Source: a virus
Reading direction: 5' to 3' (one strand)
IMG/VR virus record: IMGVR_UViG_3300035682_000186
Coordinates: 1 to 24,617 of that record
Length of the DNA: 24,617 bases
The position numbers and the translations under genes are program-made. Below, in pieces: positions 17,278 through 24,617 of this stretch; within the stretch, counting starts at the first letter, position 1, and the number at the start of each line of letters is the position of its first letter. The notes under the pieces were generated by a model, which saw only the letters and a list, made by a program, of their open reading frames with translations, did not search any database and was not told the origin of the DNA.

Positions 17278-18772
17278 AGCATCATTTACACTTAAAGCGA
17301 TCGATGCGACGAAGGCGGCGTTTGCTAGTGTTCAAAACTCGCTCGCGAAGTTGCAGCAAAGTTCTGAGACGGCGGCGGGCTTTATGAAAAAAGCCTTCGA
17401 CCCGCGTGCGATTGGAGCTGGGCTTGCGGCTTCGCTTGGCGTTTCGCTGATCGGAGTGATAGACGTGGCGGTTAAAAAGCTAGTCGAATTGGCGATGCGC
17501 GCGGGTGAGGTCAGGAAAATTCTTGCTGAGTCGAGTAGGGAGATAATTAAAATGCGCGAAGACGCGGCATTTGCTGAGCTAAACCCCCAAGGTCAAATTG
17601 ATGCGATTGACAAAAAAAGAATCGAAAACGCCGCTGAGATTTTACGGCTAACGGAAGCAACGAAAGAAATTCAAAACGTGGGTGTTTCTCCGAGCGGTGA
17701 CCCTATGGCTCTTCCTAACACTCAGTTCGGCACAATAGAAGAGGCCGAAAAATTAAGAAAAATGCTCGCAGAGGATGCGGCTTTAGAAATCGCCCGAAGG
17801 AAGCTCAGCATAGATATAGGAAAAAAAGAGTTGGAAGATAAGCTCAACGGTTACAAAGCCATCCAAGAATTCGAGCAGCAAATAGCCGACATTCAGGAAA
17901 AAGCATTTGAAGAAATTGAAAAACAGCGGCAGTCAGACCAAGACCGCAGAATCTCGGCGCTCGATGCAGGTCTTGCGGCAGAGGAAAAAAACACCGCTGA
18001 AATAATCAAAGCGCGGTCGGAAAAGAACGAGACCATAGAAAAGGAGCGCGAGGGCTTAGAAAAACTAGCGGAATCATACCGCGATCTCAATTCACCGTCT
18101 CGCGTTTTTATTCGGCAAATAGAAGAGGTCAATAAAGTCGCCGCTAGTGGAACGCTGGGGTTTGGTTTTGCGGAAGCTGCTGTCGCAGTTGATTCGCTCA
18201 CGATTGCGATGAATAAAAACAAGGAAGCGCGGGTAGATGCCGCGCTCAACGATTTATTCGGGGACCTCGACGAAGAGGCGTTGCGCATCAACGAATCACT
18301 GAAAAAGCAGAATCAAATTTTCGACGACGCTGGCGGTATGATCGCGCAGGGATTCGAGGACGCAATCCTAAGCGGGCAAAAACTAAGCGAGGTCATCAGA
18401 GGACTCGGGCAAGACCTGCTCCGCCTCGTCTTCCGCCAGCAAATTACCGCACCGCTCGCCAAGGGAATCGGTGACGCACTATTCGCTGGCTTCCGCGCCG
18501 AAGGCGGACCCGTCGGCGCAGGCGGTGCCTACGTCGTCGGCGAAAAAGGCCCAGAGCTCTTCGTCCCCAGCTCCTCGGGCAGCATCGTGCCGAACGGCGC
18601 AATGGGCAGCAGCGGCGGATCCGCGGGCGGCGTGACCGTGAACTACAACATCGCGGCCGGCGTCTCGCGCGCCGAGCTGGTGCCAATCCTTGAACAAGAG
18701 CGGCGGCGGCTCAAGGCCGAGATTCCCGACATGGTGCGGCGCGGGGGAAGCTATCGCAGTGCGTTTGCTTGA
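17270..18772 (+). CDS. Tail tape measure protein
   Basis: 500 residues, short for this family (lambda gpH 853). A hydrophobic segment lies at about 46-75 (A-I-G-A-G-L-A-A-S-L-G-V-S-L-I-G-V-I). Long charged helices follow at about 75-320. The C-terminal part has E-G-G-P-V-G-A-G-G-A-Y-V-V-G-E-K and then G-P-E-L-F-V-P-S-S-S-G (about 425-438), the usual C-terminal motif of lambda H-like proteins. Tail length scales with tape measure length, so a tail well shorter than lambda's is expected. The central part has much lower GC than its surroundings. It starts inside the T-part of the frameshifted chaperone gene. Confidence 0.88.
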   Translation: MAEASFTLKAIDATKAAFASVQNSLAKLQQSSETAAGFMKKAFDPRAIGAGLAASLGVSLIGVIDVAVKKLVELAMRAGEVRKILAESSREIIKMREDAAFAELNPQGQIDAIDKKRIENAAEILRLTEATKEIQNVGVSPSGDPMALPNTQFGTIEEAEKLRKMLAEDAALEIARRKLSIDIGKKELEDKLNGYKAIQEFEQQIADIQEKAFEEIEKQRQSDQDRRISALDAGLAAEEKNTAEIIKARSEKNETIEKEREGLEKLAESYRDLNSPSRVFIRQIEEVNKVAASGTLGFGFAEAAVAVDSLTIAMNKNKEARVDAALNDLFGDLDEEALRINESLKKQNQIFDDAGGMIAQGFEDAILSGQKLSEVIRGLGQDLLRLVFRQQITAPLAKGIGDALFAGFRAEGGPVGAGGAYVVGEKGPELFVPSSSGSIVPNGAMGSSGGSAGGVTVNYNIAAGVSRAELVPILEQERRRLKAEIPDMVRRGGSYRSAFA

Positions 18773-18786
18773 GTTTCTAGACGCTT

Positions 18787-19395
18787 ATGGCCATCACCTA
18801 TCCTCTCACCCCTCCCGCCGCCATTCGCATCGCTTCCTTGCGTTTCTCGGCCATCAGCGCGGTCGCCCGCAACATCTCGCCGTTCACGTTTTCGAGCCAA
18901 TCCTACAACTGGACCGGCACGATGCTCAGCGGCGATGTCGAGTGCCCTCCGATGAACCGCGCCGACGCCGAGGAACTCATCGGCTTTCTGATTATGGCTG
19001 CGCGCGGCACGTTCTACTTTCGCGACTACGCCAACGGGACGCAGCGCGGGACTATGACCGGAAGCCCACAGCTCAACGGGGCGCACGTTGCGAACACGTC
19101 AACGCTCACGGTCGATACCGGCTCTGGCTCGTGGGCCGTCGGCGATTACATCCAGCTCGGGACCGGCAGCAGCTCGAAGTTGCACAAGATCACGCAGGTG
19201 AACGGCGACCCGCCCACAGCGACCTCCTACGAAATCTTCCCGCTCTTGCGCACGGCCTACCCTGACAACACGACGATAGATTACACGGATGCCGTTGGTG
19301 TCTTCCGCCTCGGGACCACGACGTGCGATTGGTCAATCGACACGGCGAAAAAGTATGGGCTGAACTTCTCGATCTTCGAGGCGATCAACACATGA
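18787..19395 (+). CDS. Distal minor tail protein
   Basis: 202 residues, first gene after the tape measure (lambda M/L position). N-terminal strands contain S-Q-S-Y-N-W-T-G-T, followed by a P-P-M-N-R-A-D-A-E-E-L-I-G-F-L helix, then G-T-F-Y-F-R-D-Y-A-N-G. I recognise this W-x-G/P-P-M-x-R-A-x-A layout from siphovirus distal-tail proteins encoded between the tape measure and tip genes. The C-terminal half is beta-rich with V-G-D-Y-I-Q-L-G. It would form part of the baseplate hub ring. Its stop is overlapped by the next gene's ATG (ATGA at 19392). Confidence 0.65.
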   Translation: MAITYPLTPPAAIRIASLRFSAISAVARNISPFTFSSQSYNWTGTMLSGDVECPPMNRADAEELIGFLIMAARGTFYFRDYANGTQRGTMTGSPQLNGAHVANTSTLTVDTGSGSWAVGDYIQLGTGSSSKLHKITQVNGDPPTATSYEIFPLLRTAYPDNTTIDYTDAVGVFRLGTTTCDWSIDTAKKYGLNFSIFEAINT

Positions 19396-20006
19396 GCCGC
19401 ACAATTCCTGCTCCTCTCCTCGCCTCGACGACGGCGGCGCAGCTCAACCCGTTCTTCGCCACGTCGCTGGATTTCGACGACGGCTCGGTGCGCTACTGGA
19501 CCGGCTACGGCACGATTACAATCGGCAGCGTGACCTATGCGGGCCTCGGTGCGTTCTCCTCGATCTCGACCATCGAGGAAACGGAAGACCTGTCGGCGCG
19601 CGGGCTGACGATCGACCTCACCGGAGTGCCCAACGATCTCGTTGCGGCCGCTCTCGATGAAGATTACCAAGGGCGGACGGCGGCGGTGAGATTCGGCACG
19701 CTGAACGCGGACACGGGCGCGGTTATCGACTCAATCACAGTCTTCAGCGGGCGCATGGATACGATGGTGATTTCCAACGATGGGAAATCAGCAACCATCG
19801 GCATCCAAATCGAAAGCAAGCTCGTCGATTTCCAGCGCACGCGTGAAAGTCGCTACACGCACGAGGAGCAGCTTCGCAGATACCCAGCCGACACAGGGCT
19901 CGAATACGTCGCAGGATTGCAGGACAAGGTGATTTACTGGGGCAACGCTAACGCGACCGCGTTCCGCACGGGCGGAAGAGATGAACCCTTAAACGAAGAA
20001 CCATAA
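19392..20006 (+). CDS. Minor tail protein upstream of the tip gene
   Basis: 204 residues from ATG 19392; an ATG at 19323 in the same frame lies within the upstream gene and is not preferred. The chain is beta-rich (D-F-D-D-G-S-V-R-Y-W-T, then a G-L-T-I-D-L-T-G-V stretch) with a C-terminal R-Y-P-A-D-T-G-L-E-Y-V-A-G-L and I-Y-W-G. I recall this last pattern from distal-tail proteins in the lambda L neighbourhood. It does not show the cysteine cluster of lambda gpL. It ends with a TAATG overlap onto the tip gene, implying coupled translation. Confidence 0.65.
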   Translation: MSRTIPAPLLASTTAAQLNPFFATSLDFDDGSVRYWTGYGTITIGSVTYAGLGAFSSISTIEETEDLSARGLTIDLTGVPNDLVAAALDEDYQGRTAAVRFGTLNADTGAVIDSITVFSGRMDTMVISNDGKSATIGIQIESKLVDFQRTRESRYTHEEQLRRYPADTGLEYVAGLQDKVIYWGNANATAFRTGGRDEPLNEEP

Positions 20007-23000
20007 TGTTTGAAGCGTTCGTATTGTTCGCAAAATTCGTCGGAACTCTCCTGCTAGAAGCTGGAGTTTCGACCGCAATCGTAAATGTAGTTGTCGCAGC
20101 GATACCCTACATCGTCACCATTGGGCTGAGCATGGCCGCATCGCGCCTCCTCGCGCCAAAGATGCCGTCAATGGGCGATCTCAACGACCGAGGAATCATG
20201 ACGCGCAGCCCGACGTCACCGCGCCAAATAATTTACGGGCAAGCGAAGGTGTCGGGCACCGTCGTCTTCCTCGCGACGAGCGGAGCGAAAAACGAGTATC
20301 TGCATCTGGTCGTGACTCTGGCCGGTCACGAGGTGCAGGAAATCGGCGACGTGTATTTCAACGAAGACCGCGTGATGGAAGGAGGCGCATTGACTGGCTA
20401 CGCGACAGGGAAATACCAAGCGACGGCAAGCTACACCGGCTCGCTCATCCACAAGTATCTTGGAACGACGACGCAGACGGTGGATGAAACGCTGGAGGAT
20501 GATTTTCCAGTGGCATGGGACTCAAGCCATCGGCTGCAAGGCATCGCCTACATCTATTGCAAGCTCACTTTCTCCAACGAGATTTTCGTCGGCGGCATCC
20601 CAAACATTTCGTGCATCGTTAAGGGCAAGAAGGTCGAGGACCCGCGCGAGACGATCACCACTCCGCCGACCCTCGTTTATTCCGCGAACCCTGCGCTCTG
20701 TTTGCGCGACTACCTGCTCGACGCCGATCTCGGCATGGGCATGGACAGAAGCGAGATTGACGATGCCTCGGTCATCGTGGCCGCGAATGTTTGCGACGGG
20801 CAAGTCCAGATCAAGCCGAGCAGTCCAGCGACCTACGAGAACCGCTACGAATGCAACGGGCAAGCCGTCACGTCCTCGACGCCTGACTCGATCATCGGGC
20901 AGATCCTCTCCTCGATGGGCGGGACGATCGCTTACAGCGGGGGGCAAGTCGTGGTCTATGCGGCAGCGTATCGCGCGCCCGCGATCACGCTGGACGAGAC
21001 GCACATGGCTGGCGGCTTCACGGTCTCGACTCGCCTGAGCGCGCGCGACCGCGTGAACGCAGTCAAGGGCACGTTCATCTCCTCCGAGAATCAGTGGGCC
21101 GCAGCGGACTTCCCGCAGATCACGAGCGCAACCTACTTGGCGGCGGACGACGGCGTTTATCACTGGCGCGACGTCATCCTTCCGTTCACGACGAGCAGCA
21201 GCGCGGCGCAGCGCATCGCACGCATCAACCTGCGGCAAGCTCGCGAGGAAATTATCTTCACGGCGAAGTTCAATCTGACCGCGATGCAGCTCCGCGCGGG
21301 CGACACGGTGAACCTCACGAACGCAAACCTCGGCTTCTCATCGAAGGTGTTCGAGGTCATCGCGTGGTCGCTGTCGAGCGACGGCACGCCGCCGACTCCT
21401 GTAATTGAACTGCAACTACGCGAGACCGCTGCGAGCGTTTACGACTGGGACGTGGCGGACGAGGTCGCGGTCGAGAGCGCACCGAACACGACGCTGCCAA
21501 ATCCGTTCTCGATCGACCCGCCGACGAATCTCACGCTCACCGCAGACGGAACGACGCAGTTCATCCAAGCGGACGGCACGGTGGTGCCGCGCATCAAAGT
21601 GGCGTGGAGCGCGCCGACCGAGCAGTTCGTGACGAGCGGGGGAAAGACCGTCATCGAATACAAGGAGGGAACGGCGACGACATATCTGGTGTGGTCAACG
21701 GTGGACGGCGACCAGACGCTGGACTTCATTTCGAGCGACGTGCGAATCGGGACGGCCTACAACGTGCGGCTCTACGCGCAGAGCTTTTTCAACACGTCAT
21801 CGACCTACACGGAGGTATCCACCGCCACGCCGGTCAAGGACACCACCGCGCCGGTAACGCCCACCGGACTCGCCGCCGTAGTCGGCACGGGCCGCGCCGT
21901 CTCGCTCGACTGGAACGACAACACCGAGCCGGACTTTTCGGAATATGGCATTTATCGCAAGACGACGGCGGTCACACCAGCAAACGCGAACACGAACAAG
22001 ATCGCCGAGGTTCGCGCGTCGCGCTTCGTGGATACGGACGTGGACATCGGGACGACGTATTATTATTGGATCAACGCTTACGACACGGTGGAGAACGTGT
22101 CAGGGTTTGCACCCTACGTTGAGGCCACGCCATCCGCCGTTGCCGCATCCGCAACGGACTCGACGCCTCCGGACCAACCCGCAGCGTTTTCGATGTCGCT
22201 CACGCAGCCAGGTGCCTACCTGTCGAGTGACGGGACAACTTTGACTCGCCTTGCCGTGTCGCTTCCCGCGATGCCCACGCTCGGCGTTGCGCTCAATCTG
22301 CTCTACAAGCTCCAGAGCGGGACAAATTACTTGATCGCCGGCCAATACACGGCGGGCTCAATCGACGCGATCATCGACGACCTGACCCCGGGCGCATACT
22401 ACACGATTGCCGTCCAAGCGTTCTCCGCGTTCGGCATCGGCTCAACGGTGCGCGTGGTCACGGGGACGGATGCGCTTGCGCCGAGCAACACGACGGCACC
22501 GGGAGTGCCGAGCGCATTCACTCACGTTGCCGGCAATAATTCTGCGTATGCCCGCCCCCCGTCAATGCTCGGAACGTTGGTCGGATTTTCGTGCCGGCAC
22601 AACTGGACGGCTCCGACAGACAAGGATTTAGTCGGCTATGAGTGGGTGACACTCGGGACGACCGGCACGGACCCTGTTGGCAATGGCAATTTCTCGCCCA
22701 TCAATGAGGCGATCAGCGTCCTGAGCGGTCCGGTGACGAGTTATCTTTATGTCAGGTCGAAGAATCGTTCGGGTGTATTTTCGGCGTGGGTGACTGATTC
22801 AGTGAACCTCAACACGTCGCATCTTCAGCCGGCTGGAGACATGATGCTCGAAGTGACTTCAGACGTCACTGTCACCGGCATCACTCAAGGCGCAGGCTCG
22901 CTGCAAAGAAAAGTCGTCGCACGTCAGCCTGTCTACGCGCAGATCAACCTGACCGGTGGCGCTGCGTCCGAAACCTACTCACTGAACATTACCAACTGGG

Positions 23001-23185
23001 GCTTCTCCGCCGCTCCCGATGTGGGATGGTTCCAGTCAGCGGACCAAGGCGGGATGCTCATCCGCTACGACTACGATAGCAGCAGCTCAACATCAGCCGA
23101 GCTACGCATCACAATGGCGGACGGAAGCAATGTCCCGACATGGACCAACATGGAAATCACCGGCGAGCTGGCTGAATACAGCTGA
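20006..23185 (+). CDS. Tail tip / host-specificity protein, gpJ-like, with FN3-like domains
   Basis: 1059 residues, similar in size to lambda gpJ (1132). An N-terminal hydrophobic region (about 10-50, L-L-L-E-A-G-V-S-T-A-I-V-N-V-V-V) resembles lambda gpI, so the protein may combine I- and J-like parts. Residues about 60-480 form the hub-like core with R-Q-I-I-Y-G-Q and P-A-L-C-L-R-D-Y-L-L-D, features of gpJ-type proteins. Four fibronectin-III-like stretches begin near residues 504, 612, 718 and 831 (P-P-T-N-L-T, P-V-T-P-T-G-L-A, P-P-D-Q-P-A, A-P-G-V-P-S). The last about 110 residues are a distinct beta-rich end that may contact the receptor. It closes the tail module. Confidence 0.88.
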   Translation: MFEAFVLFAKFVGTLLLEAGVSTAIVNVVVAAIPYIVTIGLSMAASRLLAPKMPSMGDLNDRGIMTRSPTSPRQIIYGQAKVSGTVVFLATSGAKNEYLHLVVTLAGHEVQEIGDVYFNEDRVMEGGALTGYATGKYQATASYTGSLIHKYLGTTTQTVDETLEDDFPVAWDSSHRLQGIAYIYCKLTFSNEIFVGGIPNISCIVKGKKVEDPRETITTPPTLVYSANPALCLRDYLLDADLGMGMDRSEIDDASVIVAANVCDGQVQIKPSSPATYENRYECNGQAVTSSTPDSIIGQILSSMGGTIAYSGGQVVVYAAAYRAPAITLDETHMAGGFTVSTRLSARDRVNAVKGTFISSENQWAAADFPQITSATYLAADDGVYHWRDVILPFTTSSSAAQRIARINLRQAREEIIFTAKFNLTAMQLRAGDTVNLTNANLGFSSKVFEVIAWSLSSDGTPPTPVIELQLRETAASVYDWDVADEVAVESAPNTTLPNPFSIDPPTNLTLTADGTTQFIQADGTVVPRIKVAWSAPTEQFVTSGGKTVIEYKEGTATTYLVWSTVDGDQTLDFISSDVRIGTAYNVRLYAQSFFNTSSTYTEVSTATPVKDTTAPVTPTGLAAVVGTGRAVSLDWNDNTEPDFSEYGIYRKTTAVTPANANTNKIAEVRASRFVDTDVDIGTTYYYWINAYDTVENVSGFAPYVEATPSAVAASATDSTPPDQPAAFSMSLTQPGAYLSSDGTTLTRLAVSLPAMPTLGVALNLLYKLQSGTNYLIAGQYTAGSIDAIIDDLTPGAYYTIAVQAFSAFGIGSTVRVVTGTDALAPSNTTAPGVPSAFTHVAGNNSAYARPPSMLGTLVGFSCRHNWTAPTDKDLVGYEWVTLGTTGTDPVGNGNFSPINEAISVLSGPVTSYLYVRSKNRSGVFSAWVTDSVNLNTSHLQPAGDMMLEVTSDVTVTGITQGAGSLQRKVVARQPVYAQINLTGGAASETYSLNITNWGFSAAPDVGWFQSADQGGMLIRYDYDSSSSTSAELRITMADGSNVPTWTNMEITGELAEYS

Positions 23186-23198
23186 ACCACGCACACTT

Positions 23199-23579
23199 AT
23201 GGGCCTACGAAAATCATTCACGACAAGAAGCGGAGCCATCGGAGACTATCACGTCATCACCTCCTTTCGCTGGGAGCCCGATGGGGAAACCCCTGAGGCC
23301 AGCGCAATCATCAGCCTCTACCTCGACAAGGCTGCATCTGATGCAGGGCGCTCTCCGCTTGTCCCGATCATCGGCAAGTTCCGTCTGTTCGGGCCAGCGT
23401 TTGAGGAGCATCTCAGCCGCAGCGCGCTCAAGGCCGCAGACGTGGACATCGTCGCGCAGCTCTACATCGCGCTCAAAGAGTCGTGCCTGATCGCGCACGC
23501 ATCCGAGCAACGAGACCGGAAGCAGTTTCTGTCGAGTGATTGCGGCTTAGACTTCTACCACGACGCGCTCGACGTATGA
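23199..23579 (+). CDS. Unknown small phage protein after the tail tip gene
   Basis: 126 residues from ATG 23199. The frame is open from 23019, but that part lies inside the tip gene. I do not recognise the family. The N-terminal part is strand-rich (S-F-R-W-E-P-D-G-E-T-P-E-A-S-A-I-I-S-L-Y), the C-terminal half is helical, with a S-A-L-K-A-A-D-V-D-I-V-A-Q-L-Y-I segment. It sits 13 bases after the tip gene and before a terminator, so it is probably the last gene of the tail transcript. Confidence 0.6.
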   Translation: MGLRKSFTTRSGAIGDYHVITSFRWEPDGETPEASAIISLYLDKAASDAGRSPLVPIIGKFRLFGPAFEEHLSRSALKAADVDIVAQLYIALKESCLIAHASEQRDRKQFLSSDCGLDFYHDALDV

Positions 23580-23659
23580 CCGAAGCGGATACAAGTATTG
23601 CCCGCGCAATTACACCCTTGCCATCGCGCCCGCAATCCGCTCCTCTCGCATCACCATGA
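23576..23659 (+). CDS. Possible 27-residue peptide gene (weak)
   Basis: The stop of the preceding gene overlaps an ATG (ATGA at 23576-23579), the arrangement used by many genes here. The reading frame gives 27 codons, ending TGA at 23657-23659 shortly before a terminator. The product starts M-T-E-A-D-T-S-I-A-R and is rich in Pro, Ala and Ser. Nothing resembles a known family and it may be chance. Confidence 0.2.
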   Translation: MTEADTSIARAITPLPSRPQSAPLASP

Positions 23660-23684
23660 GGCTGGGAGGGCTGAGGCTACCAGC

Positions 23685-23724
23685 AAGCCCGCGAGCGGAT
23701 TTACCGTTTCGCGGGCTTTCTTTT
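23685..23724 (+). terminator. Rho-independent terminator closing the tail operon
   Basis: Perfect 10-bp stem AAGCCCGCGA (23685-23694) with TCGCGGGCTT (23709-23718). Within the 14-base loop a further CGG/CCG stem (23696-23698 with 23704-23706) can form. A TCTTTT tract follows (to 23724). Confidence 0.88.
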
Positions 23725-23843
23725 GCCCAGATTCCGCATCCGTCGCCAACATTTGATTCGTTTTAACTGGCGCAACTGCAACGGCTTAGGGAAGCAGCAG
23801 GACAAAATACGCAATTGAGCTTTACGCGGGCGGGCGGATAGGT

Positions 23844-23887
23844 TTGAGTGTGCACGTCGGAGGGAAACAACCCAACGACCAACTCAA
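23844..23887 (+). promoter_or_regulatory. Possible leader hairpin before the gene at 23900
   Basis: TTGAGT (23844-23849) can pair with ACTCAA (23882-23887), and inside it GTCG (23856-23859) with CGAC (23876-23879). The two stems are separated by 6 bases on one side and 2 on the other; the loop is 16 bases. It ends 12 bases before the ATG, where a fold could affect initiation. This is only a pairing observation. Confidence 0.25.
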
Positions 23888-23899
23888 CCCAAAAACAAA

Positions 23900-24190
23900 A
23901 TGAACGCTTCAATCCTCACCTCAGACCGCTACATCGCTATCAAATCCGCCACCGGCCTGACCTTCAACAAGACGCTGCGGATTCTGACCCGCGACATTAA
24001 CGGCTCAGAGGTTATCGTTCCTTGCCGCTGGAACGACACGAGCAAACGTCTGGAGTCGGTCGCTCTGAATGACAGCCCGAAAGTTCCTTTCATGTATGAG
24101 TCGAGCCTTCGCCTCATCGCCAAACTCAAGGCCGCTGGCCACATCTTCCAACTCATCAACGAGGTCGAGGCCAAGGCGCTCACGACCTAA
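23900..24190 (+). CDS. Small protein of unknown function between two terminators
   Basis: 96 residues from ATG 23900, with leader CCCAAAAACAAA and no Shine-Dalgarno match. I do not recognise it. The chain alternates strands and helices: I-A-I-K-S-A-T-G-L-T-F, then R-I-L-T-R-D, a basic patch around residues 45-52, and a final helix with L-R-L-I-A-K-L-K-A-A-G. It is flanked by terminators at 23685 and 24210, so it is probably transcribed on its own. Confidence 0.65.
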   Translation: MNASILTSDRYIAIKSATGLTFNKTLRILTRDINGSEVIVPCRWNDTSKRLESVALNDSPKVPFMYESSLRLIAKLKAAGHIFQLINEVEAKALTT

Positions 24191-24209
24191 TCAAACCAAA
24201 CCCGAAACC

Positions 24210-24241
24210 ACCCCGCTACCTCTTCGGAGGCGCGGGGTTTT
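24210..24241 (+). terminator. Rho-independent terminator after the 96-residue gene
   Basis: Outer stem ACCCCGC (24210-24216) with GCGGGGT (24232-24238), inner stem CCTC/GAGG (24219-24222 with 24227-24230) around a TTCG tetraloop, then a short TTTT tract (24238-24241). The T tract is shorter than in the other two terminators. Confidence 0.8.
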
Positions 24242-24286
24242 CCGGTGCCAGCCGAAGCGAATTAACGCCGAGGCGCGCAACACAAC

Positions 24287-24529
24287 ATGCAAAACGAAAT
24301 CATCGATATCAGGCGAATCAACTCACGCGGGATTTCCCGCCAAGGCAAGATCGAGGGAATCAACACCGTGACCCATCTCGGCGACAACGGAAAAAATGGC
24401 GATGCGCGCGTGACGGTGTATCAGCTCGGCGACACGCGCGTTGCCGATACCAACGGCGACCCGATCTGGGAAGAGCAGGACCACGCCGCGTTCGCGGAAC
24501 TCCTCAAAACCGAAGGGATCAAACTGTGA
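24287..24529 (+). CDS. Small protein of unknown function near the window end
   Basis: 80 residues from ATG 24287 with leader GCGCAACACAAC, no Shine-Dalgarno match. Not recognised. The central part is polar with D-N-G-K-N-G-D-A-R-V-T-V-Y, likely a strand pair, and the C terminus is a helix with D-H-A-A-F-A-E-L-L-K. Its stop overlaps the GTG of the next gene (GTGA at 24526-24529), so the two are probably co-transcribed and coupled. Confidence 0.6.
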   Translation: MQNEIIDIRRINSRGISRQGKIEGINTVTHLGDNGKNGDARVTVYQLGDTRVADTNGDPIWEEQDHAAFAELLKTEGIKL

Positions 24530-24617
24530 GTCCCACGACCGCACTCACCCGCGCTCTGGTCCTCGCGCTCACCGCGCCCGATCAAGCACGCGCCGACCGC
24601 GCCATCGCTCTCGCCGA
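24526..24617 (+). CDS. Partial gene running off the window end
   Basis: An open frame begins with GTG 24526, overlapping the previous stop by 4 bases, and stays open for 30 codons to the window edge. The visible product begins M-S-P-T-T-A-L-T-R-A-L-V-L-A-L-T-A-P and is Ala/Leu/Arg-rich. No family can be named from so little sequence. The coupled GTGA start and codon use like the neighbours support a real gene. Confidence 0.5.
   Translation, partial: MSPTTALTRALVLALTAPDQARADRAIALA

Larger units (their letters stand above)
23580..23899 (+). other. 320-base intergenic region between tail operon and next gene
   Basis: No convincing gene is present. The region holds a weak 27-codon frame at its start, a clear terminator (23685-23724), then about 120 bases in which I see no motif, and a possible leader hairpin (23844-23887) before the ATG at 23900. 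I find no convincing -35/-10 pair, although a promoter for the downstream gene should lie here. Confidence 0.7.

Noticed and set aside
23656-23766. 36-codon frame starting in an ATGA overlap after the 27-codon frame
   Set aside because: It runs through the full terminator hairpin and its T tract, so it is unlikely to be a translated gene.
23815-23845. TTGAGC with GATAGG about 16 bases downstream as a sigma70-type promoter
   Set aside because: The -10 element matches the consensus at only a few positions, so I did not list it.

Overview
This window is the virion-structure region of a tailed (siphovirus-type) phage or prophage. Every well-supported gene lies on the plus strand. Genes are tightly packed, often with 4-base ATGA or GTGA overlaps. 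The order follows lambda: small terminase, large terminase, gpW-like joiner, portal, prohead protease, decoration protein, major capsid protein, head-tail connectors, tail terminator, tail tube, G/GT frameshift chaperone, tape measure, distal tail proteins and a gpJ-like tail tip. Coding DNA is GC-rich. Many starts have A/C-rich leaders without a Shine-Dalgarno match, although at least one (position 642) has a good one. High GC with weak Shine-Dalgarno use would fit a host such as Verrucomicrobiota. That is inference only; there is no host gene, integrase or att site to anchor it.

Layout. (1) 56-1358: a ParB-like protein and a Mom-like DNA-modification protein, directly before the terminase. 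The 3' end of the mom-like gene overlaps a 76-nt tRNA-Gly(UCC)-like sequence. (2) 1355-6511: packaging and portal genes; the portal carries a long C-terminal extension with an extra phage module. (3) 6519-10410: a block that interrupts the lambda order. It holds a 970-residue fibre-like protein with carbohydrate-binding-like and LamG-like segments, a 76-residue unknown, and three overlapping small membrane-protein genes that look like a lysis cassette. (4) 10434-12706: protease/scaffold, decoration protein and major capsid protein, closed by a strong terminator. (5) 12805-14828: two glycosyltransferase-like genes inserted between the capsid gene and the connectors. (6) 14831-17277: connectors, tail terminator, tail tube, and tail chaperones with a textbook -1 frameshift signal. 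(7) 17270-23185: tape measure, two distal tail proteins and a 1059-residue tail tip with fibronectin-III-like domains. (8) 23199-24617: small unknown genes separated by two terminators, and a gene cut by the window edge.

Together the genes would build and fill a capsid, attach a tail of modest length, and recognise the host. The accessory genes suggest chemical modification of the genome (Mom-like) and possibly of the virion or host surface (the glycosyltransferase pair). The window shows no recognisable endolysin, NlpC/P60 tail peptidase, integrase, repressor or replication gene.
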